A model generated the notes under the pieces. The model was not told where the DNA came from, searched no databases, and was given only the letters and a program-made list of their open reading frames with translations. Made by a program: the position numbers and the translations under genes. A DNA stretch of 21,723 nucleotides from JBHIAG01 sp046758465 (GTDB lineage: Bacteria > Acidobacteriota > Terriglobia > Acidiferrales > 2-02-FULL-67-57): positions 1 to 21,723 of the forward strand of contig JBHIAG010000029.1 of assembly GCA_046758465.1 (NCBI GenBank), written 5' to 3'. This document shows positions 6,994 through 13,731 of the stretch, one piece after another. How positions within the stretch are numbered: the stretch's first letter is position 1; each line of letters begins with the position of its first letter.

Positions 6994-8543
6994 CAACTGG
7001 TTCGCGGGCGGGGTGTGCGGTCGAGCAGGCGCTGGCGTCCTTCGAGCTTCCAGCGGCTCGTCCCGCTCTGCGGAATCGCCTGCCGCGCACCATTCTGCGT
7101 AGCCCCTGCCAATTCGGCGAGGGCGGCGGCTGCCACGGCAACCTCGCGCAGGGGTTCGGCTACCGCGCCGGCCGGTTGCGCGGCGAGCATCCGGTCGATC
7201 AACTCCGTATCCAGCGCGCCCGCCAGGAATTCCGGCTGCTCGACCAGGCGGCGGAAAAATGGCAGGTTCGTGCGGAGGCCGCCGATGAAATATTCCTCCA
7301 GCGCCCGCCGCAGCCGCGCGAGAGCTTCAGCGCGGTCGCTGCCCCAGCAGATGAGCTTGGCCAGCAGCGGGTCGTAGTGGACCGGCACCTCCCAGCCTTC
7401 ATAGACGTAACCGTCAATCCGCACGCCAGGACCCGAGGGCCGCTCGAGGCGCGTGATCGTTCCCGGCGAAGGGAAAAAATTGTTTTCCGGGTCTTCGGCA
7501 TAGACGCGACACTCGATGGCGGCCCCGCGCCAGCCGACCTCCGGCTGGCCGAAGCCGAGCGGCTCGCCCGCAGCAATCCGAAGCTGCCACTTGACCAAGT
7601 CAAGCCCCGTGACCTGCTCGGTCACCGGATGTTCCACCTGTAAGCGCGTGTTCATCTCAAGGAAGCAGAAGCGCCAGCCCTGTGCACTCTTCGGATCTCT
7701 CTGGACGAGAAATTCCACTGTCCCGGCGTTCGTATAGCCGGCTGCACGCGCGATCTTCACCGCCGCCTCGCCCATCCGCACGCGCAGCTCGGGCGCCTCC
7801 AGCATGACCGGCGAGGGCGACTCTTCGACCACTTTCTGGTGCCGCCGCTGCAAGGAGCACTCGCGCTCGCCCAGATGCAGGATGTGGCCGTGCTGGTCGG
7901 CGAGAATCTGGATTTCGACGTGGCGCGACCGCTCCAGATATTTTTCCATGTAGAGCGAGGGATCGCCGAAGGCGTTTTGCGCCTCGGACTGCGCGTCGCG
8001 CCACGCTCCGGGCAACGCCCCCCGCGCGCGCACCAGCCGCATCCCCTTGCCGCCGCCGCCGGCGATCGCTTTCAGCACTACCGGGTAGCCATACTCGGCC
8101 GCGCGCGCCTCGGCCTCCGCCAGCGAGGCGAGCGGCGCGCGTGTCCCCGGCACTACCGGCACGCCCGCGCGTTCGGCGGCCTGCCGGGACTGGGTCTTGC
8201 TGCCCATCAGTTCCATCGCTTCGGCGGGCGGGCCGATAAAGACAATACCCGTGCCGCGGCAGGCGCGCTCGAGCGCGGGATTTTCCGCCAGGAAACCGTA
8301 GCCTGGGTGGAGCGCCTCGGCATGGCTGCGCTGGGCGACGTCCATCAACTTGTCGATGCGCAGGTAGCTCTCGGTCGCCGCTGCGGGGCCGATGGGATAG
8401 GCTTCGTCGGCCATGCGCACATGCAGCGCCGCGCGATCCACGTCCGAATAGACCGCCACCGCGCGCACCCCTAACTCACGGCAGGCACGGATGATGCGGA
8501 CAGCGATTTCACCCCGGTTGGCAATCAGAATTTTCTTGAACAT
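6993..8543 (-). CDS. accC: Biotin carboxylase subunit of acyl-CoA carboxylase
   Basis: The enzyme carboxylates carrier-bound biotin with ATP and bicarbonate. The 516 residues begin 'MFKKILIANRGEIAVRI', the standard N terminus, which selects the ATG at 8543 over one three codons upstream. The ATP-grasp domain shows the glycine loop 'AIAGGGGKGM', 'RHVEIQILAD', 'GERECSLQRRHQKVVEE' and the catalytic 'EMNTRLQVEHPVTE'. The protein is about 65 residues longer than E. coli AccC; the extra C-terminal part ends 'RWKLEGRQRLLDR' and resembles the linker of fused alpha subunits. The next gene overlaps it by one base. An extended -10 and a strong hairpin precede it. It is likely part of a propionyl-CoA-type carboxylase with the carboxyltransferase at 9327-10904. 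Confidence 0.93.
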   Translation of the reverse strand: MFKKILIANRGEIAVRIIRACRELGVRAVAVYSDVDRAALHVRMADEAYPIGPAAATESYLRIDKLMDVAQRSHAEALHPGYGFLAENPALERACRGTGIVFIGPPAEAMELMGSKTQSRQAAERAGVPVVPGTRAPLASLAEAEARAAEYGYPVVLKAIAGGGGKGMRLVRARGALPGAWRDAQSEAQNAFGDPSLYMEKYLERSRHVEIQILADQHGHILHLGERECSLQRRHQKVVEESPSPVMLEAPELRVRMGEAAVKIARAAGYTNAGTVEFLVQRDPKSAQGWRFCFLEMNTRLQVEHPVTEQVTGLDLVKWQLRIAAGEPLGFGQPEVGWRGAAIECRVYAEDPENNFFPSPGTITRLERPSGPGVRIDGYVYEGWEVPVHYDPLLAKLICWGSDRAEALARLRRALEEYFIGGLRTNLPFFRRLVEQPEFLAGALDTELIDRMLAAQPAGAVAEPLREVAVAAAALAELAGATQNGARQAIPQSGTSRWKLEGRQRLLDRTPRPRTS

Positions 8544-8552
8544 CACACCCAT

Positions 8553-8593
8553 CCCGATCCCGAATCCCGATGCTTCGGGATCGGGATTCGGGA
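8553..8593 (-). repeat. Two alternative hairpins in the accC leader
   Basis: A perfect 13-bp stem joins 8558-8570 and 8581-8593 (core CCCGAATCCCGA with TCGGGATTCGGG, 10-base loop). A competing perfect 12-bp stem joins 8553-8564 and 8574-8585. The two cannot form together. The element begins 10 bases upstream of the accC start and just downstream of its predicted transcription start. Confidence 0.7.
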
Positions 8594-8601
8594 CGCGAGC
8601 G

Positions 8602-8610
8602 ATTCTAACA
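8602..8610 (-). promoter_or_regulatory. Extended -10 promoter for accC
   Basis: The minus strand reads TGTTAGAAT (8610-8602), the same extended -10 as before rel. No good -35 is visible. Transcription would start near 8595, directly at the leader hairpins. Confidence 0.45.
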
Positions 8611-9187
8611 CAGCGCCGCTGCCAGAGGCGCTACAGCAGCAGACCCCAATGGTGTGTGCATGGCGGTGGATCGCGTACTTATCGGGGAGGACGGCGTCGC
8701 ACTGGCGCGGCAAGTGCGCTTGCCTGCCACACCCCAAACCAGCACCCACCCTGACCAGGCCGGAGCCTTGTTTCTTCGGTGGGATAGTGCTGGGTAGCGG
8801 CGAGGAACCTGTTTGGGGTGTAGCTTAGATTCCTCGCCGGCCTCTCTGCCGTAACCTCTTCGGTAGGGCACGGCTTCAGCCATGCCGTCACGCAACAAAA
8901 AACATAGGGAGGCTTTAGCCCCTGAGGCTGTTTTGGCAGGTCGCGGTTTCAACCGCGACATTACAATGCTGAAAAATCAATCTACCTTGCTGCCGCAGGC
9001 CGTTGCGCAGTCCGAATGGACGGAGCAACAACTCCTTTCAGGATGTCACTGCGGTCTGGCGACCTCCGCGACAGCCTACGGCAGTGAGGTAGGAAATTCG
9101 AACCAGACCCATAAATGTCGGAGCTGAAGCCCCGACCCGCCAAAAAGGGTTGCTAGACTGCTCCGCTCCCCGGTCGCGGGCCGCCTC
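8611..9187 (+). other. Non-coding intergenic region rich in inverted repeats
   Basis: No reading frame here has convincing protein character. The region holds nested inverted repeats at 8729-8839 (ACACCCCAAAC with GTTTGGGGTGT, and CGGCGAGGAA with TTCCTCGCCG) and four short palindromes of one type with a central TC or TT (8867-8886, 8906-8925, 8940-8959, 9117-9136). The rest is unexplained. Confidence 0.6.
8940..8959 (+). repeat. TC-loop palindrome, best copy of four
   Basis: GTCGCGGTT and AACCGCGAC pair perfectly over nine bases around TC. Related copies: 8867-8886 (one mismatch), 8906-8925 (weaker, TT loop) and 9117-9136 (on the minus strand, one G-T pair). Confidence 0.65.
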
Positions 9188-9229
9188 TTACAGTGGGATG
9201 TTGCCATGCTGCTGAGGTGGGTTGGTGTT
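9188..9229 (-). pseudogene. 3'-end relic of a second acyl-CoA carboxylase carboxyltransferase gene
   Basis: Read on the minus strand, these bases encode 'NTNPPQQHGNIPL' and a TAA stop. The intact carboxyltransferase just upstream ends 'DTNPPKKHGNIPL' and a TAG stop. HGNIPL is the hallmark C terminus of the PccB/MmdA family. The two DNA segments are about 76% identical over 42 bases with many synonymous changes, so this is a diverged copy and not a fresh duplication. Homology stops at 9230, where a small palindrome (CCGCC/GGCGG, 9230-9242) begins; the rest of the gene is missing. Confidence 0.6.
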
Positions 9230-9326
9230 CCGCCCAAGGCGGATATTTGCTCTGGCCACAACACCAAGCGTCCGGAACAGCAGATTCCTCGGAATAACAG
9301 GGTGGAGCGGCCGTCGCCGCAACGCA

Positions 9327-10904
9327 CTAGAGAGGAATGTTGCCGTGTTTCTTGGGTGGGTTGGTGTCGCGTTTGTTTTCGAGCATGTGGAGGGCGGCGA
9401 TGAGTTTGGGCCGGGTGAGTTTGGGTTCGATGACGGCGTCAATCCAGCCGCGCTCGGCGGCAATCCAGGGATTGGCGAAGTGCTCGCGGAACTCCTCGAC
9501 CTTACGGGCCCGCTCGGCGTCGCGGTCTTTCGCCGCCGCTAGCTCGCGTCGATAGGCGATGTTGACCGCACCTTCCGGGCCCATCACCGCAATCTCGGCC
9601 GTGGGCCAGGCGTAGTTGACGTCGGTGCGAATGTGCTTGGAGGCCATGACGCAATAGGCCCCGCCGTAGGCCTTGCGCGTGATGACGGTTATCTTCGGCA
9701 CGGTGGCTTCGGCAAAGGCGTAAAGCAGCTTGGCGCCGTGGCGGATGATGCCGCCGAATTCCTGCTGCGTGCCGGGAAGAAACCCGGGCACGTCCTCGAA
9801 GGTGATGAGCGGAATGTTGAAGCAGTCGCAGAAGCGAACGAAGCGCGCCCCCTTGTCCGAGGCGTTGATGTCCAGCACGCCCGCCAGCACCGCCGGCTGG
9901 TTGGCGACGATGCCCACCGGTTGGCCCGCCAGCCGGGCAAAGCCCACGACGATGTTCTTGGCGAAGTGCTCCTGCACCTCGAAGAAGTAGCTGTCGTCTA
10001 CCACCAGCCGGATGACTTCCTTGATGTCATAGGGCTGCAGCGGGTCGGCGGGCACGATACTGTTGAGCCGCTCTTCGGCGCGCTCGGCGGGATCGCTGAC
10101 GGGCTGCCGCGGCGGGTCGTCAGTGTTGTTCGCGGGCAGGAAGGAGACGAGCTCGCGAATCATCGCCAGGCACTCGGCGTCGTTGTTGGCGATGAAGTGG
10201 GCGACACCGCTAGTGGTATTGTGCGTAAGCGGCCCGCCCAGCTCCTCTTTCGTCACTTCCTCGTGCGTCACCGTCTTGATGACGTCCGGCCCGGTGACGA
10301 ACATGTAGCTGGTGTCTTTGGTCATGAAGATGAAGTCGGTGATGGCGGGCGAATACACCGCGCCACCGGCACAGGGGCCCATGATGGCGGAAATCTGCGG
10401 GATGACACCGCTGGCCAGCGTGTTGCGGAGAAAGACGTCCGCATAGCCCTTGAGCGACATCACGCCTTCCTGGATGCGCGCGCCGCCCGAATCGTTCAAC
10501 CCGATGATGGGGGCGCCGTTGCGCATCGCCAGATCCATCACCTTGCAGATTTTCTCCGCGTTCGCCTCGCTCAGCGAACCGCCAAACACGGTGAAGTCCT
10601 GGGCAAAGACGTAGACCAGGCGGCCCTCAATGCGGCCGTAGCCGGAGACGATGGCGTCGCCCGGCAGCCGCTGCTTCTCCATGTCGAATTCGGCGCAGCG
10701 GTGGACGACGAACTTATCGAGCTCTTCGAACGTGTCGGGGTCGAGCAGCAGGTCAACCCGTTCCCGGGTGCTCAGCTTGCCGGCCTCGTGCTGGCGCTTC
10801 TGCCGCTCCGGCCCGCCGCCTTGCTCGGCGGTTCGGTCGCGCCGCCGCAGCTCCTCCAAACGCGCCTCGGTTTGCTCTTGTGTGCGCTTTTGTTGTGGGC
10901 TCAT
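9327..10904 (-). CDS. pccB: Acyl-CoA carboxylase carboxyltransferase (propionyl-CoA carboxylase beta-type)
   Basis: The 525-residue one-piece carboxyltransferase moves CO2 from biotin to an acyl-CoA, most likely propionyl-CoA. It contains both crotonase-like halves: in the N half 'GGSLSEANAEKICKVMDLA', 'GLNDSGGARIQEGV' and 'GPCAGGAVYSPA'; in the C half 'FEDVPGFLPGTQQE', 'RKAYGGAYCVMASK' and the terminal 'KHGNIPL'. The start 'MSPQQKRTQEQ' at 10904 is chosen because the reading frame upstream is low-complexity and lies in the GTAC repeat; there is no Shine-Dalgarno. accC, the biotin carrier and cdo follow on the same strand after 780 bases of repeats. Acetyl- or methylcrotonyl-CoA as substrate cannot be ruled out. 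Confidence 0.92.
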   Translation of the reverse strand: MSPQQKRTQEQTEARLEELRRRDRTAEQGGGPERQKRQHEAGKLSTRERVDLLLDPDTFEELDKFVVHRCAEFDMEKQRLPGDAIVSGYGRIEGRLVYVFAQDFTVFGGSLSEANAEKICKVMDLAMRNGAPIIGLNDSGGARIQEGVMSLKGYADVFLRNTLASGVIPQISAIMGPCAGGAVYSPAITDFIFMTKDTSYMFVTGPDVIKTVTHEEVTKEELGGPLTHNTTSGVAHFIANNDAECLAMIRELVSFLPANNTDDPPRQPVSDPAERAEERLNSIVPADPLQPYDIKEVIRLVVDDSYFFEVQEHFAKNIVVGFARLAGQPVGIVANQPAVLAGVLDINASDKGARFVRFCDCFNIPLITFEDVPGFLPGTQQEFGGIIRHGAKLLYAFAEATVPKITVITRKAYGGAYCVMASKHIRTDVNYAWPTAEIAVMGPEGAVNIAYRRELAAAKDRDAERARKVEEFREHFANPWIAAERGWIDAVIEPKLTRPKLIAALHMLENKRDTNPPKKHGNIPL

Positions 10905-10943
10905 GTACTTTGTACTTGGTACCTTGTACTTTGTACCTTGTAC
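10902..10943 (-). repeat. GTACAAR heptamer tandem array overlapping the pccB start codon
   Basis: Six consecutive 7-base units on the minus strand read GTACAAG, GTACAAA, GTACAAG, GTACCAA, GTACAAA, GTACATG. The ATG of the last unit is the predicted pccB start. Further GTAC words, irregularly spaced, extend upstream to about 10995. Confidence 0.85.
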
Positions 10944-10993
10944 CTGGCAACGAGTGCAAGGTGTACAGGTGTACAGTACCGAGTACAGGGTAC

Positions 10994-11112
10994 GGCCTAC
11001 AGCCCGCTCCAACCTTCGCTCTGAACCCCAACGCCGAGCCCGGTGGTACCCGCCACCGGGTGGCCCTCTAAGCGAGGACTGCACCAGGCCTACAGCCCGC
11101 TCCAACCTTCGC
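10994..11112 (-). repeat. 26-bp direct repeat carrying a gene's stop codon
   Basis: Bases 10994-11019 and 11087-11112 are identical. The right copy is the last codons and TAG of the DUF3592-like gene ('EGWSGL' stop); the left copy is the same end duplicated 93 bases downstream. Between them lies an 8-bp inverted repeat, CCCGGTGG (11039-11046) and CCACCGGG (11053-11060), that may act as a terminator. Confidence 0.75.
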
Positions 11113-11500
11113 AGAGGATGATGGAGTTCGAGGGGTTCTTGGGGTCGTACTTGACGCTGACAGGCTGGCCGGAGGCGATGCGGCGCAGGTCGAGGGCCGC
11201 GGCTTCAGCCCCGAGGAAGGTAATGTCCTGGGCGGCCTCGTACTCCACGCCGCGCACCCGGTAGCGATACATGATCAGATGCGCCGGTCCGTCGGGGTCA
11301 ATGCCCGCGGCGGAGTCGAGCAGTTCGATCACACGGCCGTCGGCCAGGCGCCCGATGCGGTTGACGTGGCAGCGGCGGTAACGCTCCAGTTCGACCGGGT
11401 CTTTCCGCCGCGACTTCCACCACAGATAGAGCCAGAGCCCGAAGAGGAGAAGGGCTGTGCCCGCCAGTGCGTAGCTCAGCAGCCGGAGCGACCCGGTCAC
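11090..11500 (-). CDS. DUF3592-like membrane protein
   Basis: The 136-residue protein starts with one membrane helix (about residues 8-28, 'LLSYALAGTALLLFGLWLYLW') followed by a basic stretch 'WKSRRK', which suggests an N-out, C-in orientation. The soluble part has the pattern of DUF3592 proteins: 'IMYRYRVRGVEYEAAQDITF' and the terminal 'VSVKYDPKNPSNSIIL'. The biochemical role of this family is not known. The GTG start overlaps the stop of the transaldolase-like gene (GTGA, minus strand), so the two are translated together. The last 26 bases of the gene region, including the stop codon, are duplicated downstream. Confidence 0.7.
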   Translation of the reverse strand: MTGSLRLLSYALAGTALLLFGLWLYLWWKSRRKDPVELERYRRCHVNRIGRLADGRVIELLDSAAGIDPDGPAHLIMYRYRVRGVEYEAAQDITFLGAEAAALDLRRIASGQPVSVKYDPKNPSNSIILCEGWSGL

Positions 11501-12183
11501 TTCCTGCCTGTCTTGACCTCGGCCGGGAGGATGTCGCCGAGCACGGCGCGTGCTTTCTCCCAGTCTTTGATGAAGGCGTCGAGGCCGCGGTCGGTGAGTG
11601 GGTGCTTGAAGAGCTGTTCGAAGACTTTGTAGGGCATGGTGGCGATGTCGGCGCCCAACTTGGCGACTTCCACCACGTGCATCGGGTGGCGCAGGCTGGC
11701 AGCCAGCACCTGAGTCTCAAACTTGTAGGGCCGATAGACCTCGATGATGTCGCGCAACAGCTTCAGGCCGTCGCTGCCGATGTCGTCCACCCGACCCAGG
11801 AACGGGCTGACGAAGTAGGCACCCGCCTTGGCCACCAGCAACGCCTGCGCCGGACTGAAGACCAGTGTGACGTTGATGCGAATGCCTTCGCGCCGCAGCA
11901 CCTTGATGGCCTTGAAGCCCTCCGGCACCATCGGAATCTTGACCACGATGTTGGGGTGCAGCGCAGCGAGTTCACGCCCCTCGGCGATCATCCCGTCGGC
12001 ATCGGTCGCCACCACCTCGCCGTTGACAACCTCCACCAGCGAGCACATCTCCAGCAAGGCCTCGCGGAACGCTTTGCCCTCTTTGGCCAACAGGGTGGGA
12101 TTGGTGGTGACGCCGTCAACTACACCCAGCGCCGACGCCCGGCGAATCTCCTCCACATTGCCCGTGTCCAGGAAAAACTTCAT
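11497..12183 (-). CDS. fsa: Transaldolase / fructose-6-phosphate aldolase family (TalC/FSA-type)
   Basis: This 228-residue protein belongs to the short transaldolase family that transfers dihydroxyacetone units or cleaves fructose 6-phosphate in central sugar metabolism. It opens 'MKFFLDTGNVEEIRRA' and has 'VDGVTTNPTLLAKEG'. The Schiff-base lysine is Lys82 in 'IVVKIPMVPEG'; 'GIRINVTLVFSPAQALLVAKAGAYFVSPFLGR' spans the barrel strands at the active site. Length fits the family (about 215-230). The ATG at 12183 directly follows GGAGGAGGAAA, deciding it over an upstream frame extension. Whether it acts as transaldolase or aldolase cannot be told from these motifs alone. It heads an operon with the DUF3592-like gene. 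Confidence 0.92.
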   Translation of the reverse strand: MKFFLDTGNVEEIRRASALGVVDGVTTNPTLLAKEGKAFREALLEMCSLVEVVNGEVVATDADGMIAEGRELAALHPNIVVKIPMVPEGFKAIKVLRREGIRINVTLVFSPAQALLVAKAGAYFVSPFLGRVDDIGSDGLKLLRDIIEVYRPYKFETQVLAASLRHPMHVVEVAKLGADIATMPYKVFEQLFKHPLTDRGLDAFIKDWEKARAVLGDILPAEVKTGRK

Positions 12184-12258
12184 TTTCCTCCTCCTTGCCA
12201 AGCGCGTCGGCTGGCCCCGTCGCCCGGCTCCAGGGTCATCACGGAAGCGACAAAACCT

Positions 12259-12267
12259 ATTATAGCA
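12259..12267 (-). promoter_or_regulatory. Extended -10 promoter for the transaldolase-like gene
   Basis: TGCTATAAT on the minus strand (12267-12259) is a perfect extended -10. No strong -35 is seen. Predicted start near 12252, leader about 69 bases. The other bases between 12183 and 12508 hold one repeat element (12320-12376) and nothing else recognised. Confidence 0.55.
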
Positions 12268-12319
12268 TCGAGCGGGAAAATCATCTCCCGGCTACGTCGT
12301 GCCCTAATTTCACGCCGAC

Positions 12320-12376
12320 CCCCCAGGCTTGTCCTGAGCCCCGAAGCTTCGGGGTCGAAGGGCACCTGCCTGGGGG
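12320..12376 (+). repeat. Nested inverted-repeat (REP-like) element
   Basis: Outer arms CCCCCAGGC (12320-12328) and GCCTGGGGG (12368-12376) enclose a perfect 16-base palindrome CCCCGAAGCTTCGGGG (12339-12354). The flanking words TCCTGAG and TCGAAGG recall intergenic repeats common in uncultured bacteria, from memory and unchecked. Confidence 0.6.
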
Positions 12377-12507
12377 ACAGCTTGCTACAAACCGCTGACT
12401 GCAGGCGCGCTGTCGCCGCGCACCGTTAACGCGCGTCTCAACGATTAGATACGCAGGGTCAAGCTCGGTCGCAATCAGGGGCCGAGCGAGTAGAACCGTG
12501 CCACCTT

Positions 12508-13611
12508 CTACCCCGGCGGCAGCGCGGCCGCCACCGGCTCCGAAAACGCGCTCTCATTCCCCTCCTGGTCAACGGCGGTGACGACGTAATAGTACGTCTT
12601 GCCTGCAGCCACCTTGGCGTCGGAAAAAGTCTGCACAGGAATCGCTGCCGGCGTTAGCCGCGCGTAGCCTTCGCCCGCCTGTTCACTCCGATAGATGAGG
12701 TAACCGGCCAGGTCAGCCGCCGGGCTGGCGTCCCAGGTGAGAGCCACGCGGCCCGGGGTGGCGATGGCGACGAGTTCGGTAGGTGTCAGGGGCGGGAAGA
12801 CGTCGCGTGGGGTAACGCTGACGGTAGCCGAGTCATCGCCCTCGACCCTATCGGTGCCAAACCGGGCCAGGGTGCGCACGCGGTAGTGGTAGGTCTCTCC
12901 GAAGCGGACGTCAGCGTCGTTGTAGCGGGTGGTCGGGGCGGTGCCGATGAGCTGGAAATTCTCGGCGGCACCCGCGCGGCGATAGATGTGGTAGCCGGCG
13001 ATCGAAGCCAGCGGGGTGCCGCTGGTGGTGCGGGTGGGCGCAGCCCAGAGCAGTTCAATGGCGCGCTCCGTGACGCGCGCTTCAAGCTGTGCGATGGGCT
13101 CAGGCACGGGGTGAACGCGCAGGGCCACCAGGTTGGAAAACCCGGCGGCCTGCTCCTTCCGGTTCAAGGCCTTCACGCCGTAGACCGCATAACGGCCGGC
13201 GTGCTCAGCCAGGCGCTGGGGCCCGAGCAGGTCAACAAACTCGACCATGCCGTCGGGCGCGACGCTGGCGAGCACGTCTTCGGGAATCTGATGAGCGGAG
13301 CGGGCTTCCGCTGCGAACCGCTCGGGCAACTGCCCGAGGCTATCGGTGAACCAGCGGAAGACCTGGGCGCGCTGGCGGCCAGTGATGCGCGTGCCGTCGC
13401 TATTCAGCACCGGTAGCGACCAGCGCAATACCACCCGCTCGCCTCGCTGTTCGGCCACGAGATCGCGCGCGGGGGCTGGAATCTTCGGCGTCGGAGGAAC
13501 CGGCGGTCCCGGAACGCCGCAGGAGGAAAGGAGAACGGAAAACAGAAAACAGGACACTACCCAGCGTCGGCGGCGAGTCAGAGAAGGAGCACGTGAGGGC
13601 GGCGAAGACAA
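12508..13611 (-). CDS. Fibronectin type III domain lipoprotein
   Basis: The 367-residue protein has a basic N terminus ('TRRRRW'), a hydrophobic core and Cys31 in an LSSC lipobox followed by the proline-rich 'GVPGPPVPPTPKIPAP'. Three fibronectin III-like domains follow at about 44-165, 168-270 and 272-365; the last two are clear ('LLWAAPTRT...GYHIYRRAG' and 'ALTWDASPAADLAGYLIYRSE...TYYYVVTAVDQEGNES'). It is probably an outer-membrane or surface-exposed lipoprotein that binds other proteins or polysaccharide; no enzymatic motif is seen. The start is the TTG at 13611, six bases after GGAG; without it the signal peptide would lack its basic region. Its 5' end lies just beside the miniature element at 13630-13731. 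Confidence 0.8.
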   Translation of the reverse strand: MSSPPSRAPSLTRRRRWVVSCFLFSVLLSSCGVPGPPVPPTPKIPAPARDLVAEQRGERVVLRWSLPVLNSDGTRITGRQRAQVFRWFTDSLGQLPERFAAEARSAHQIPEDVLASVAPDGMVEFVDLLGPQRLAEHAGRYAVYGVKALNRKEQAAGFSNLVALRVHPVPEPIAQLEARVTERAIELLWAAPTRTTSGTPLASIAGYHIYRRAGAAENFQLIGTAPTTRYNDADVRFGETYHYRVRTLARFGTDRVEGDDSATVSVTPRDVFPPLTPTELVAIATPGRVALTWDASPAADLAGYLIYRSEQAGEGYARLTPAAIPVQTFSDAKVAAGKTYYYVVTAVDQEGNESAFSEPVAAALPPG

Positions 13612-13629
13612 CCAAGGCTCCGCAGGCTA

Positions 13630-13731
13630 GTGCCGTTCCAACTGGTTATGGCTAGGCGCAATCGAATTCATGCTCAATGACCTCTCGTGCACGGACTGGG
13701 TGCCTCGAGCTCGGAAATGTGGGAACGGCAC
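13630..13731. mobile_element. Probable IS630/Tc1-mariner-type miniature inverted-repeat element
   Basis: Ten-base terminal inverted repeats GTGCCGTTCC (13630-13639) and GGAACGGCAC (13722-13731) bound a 102-bp element. Each end abuts TA (13628-13629 and 13732-13733) inside CTAG, so the full repeat is 13 bp. IS630-family elements insert at TA, several of them within CTAG. The element has no coding capacity and would need a transposase elsewhere. Removing it with one TA restores CTAG, which contains the hslU stop codon. Confidence 0.55.

Noticed and set aside
9633..11024. Plus-strand open frame opposite the carboxyltransferase
   Set aside because: Shadow frame; its C-terminal end runs through the GTAC repeat.
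10905..11105. N-terminal extension of the carboxyltransferase
   Set aside because: The frame is open but passes through GTAC repeats and a duplicated gene end; the family N terminus fits the start at 10904.
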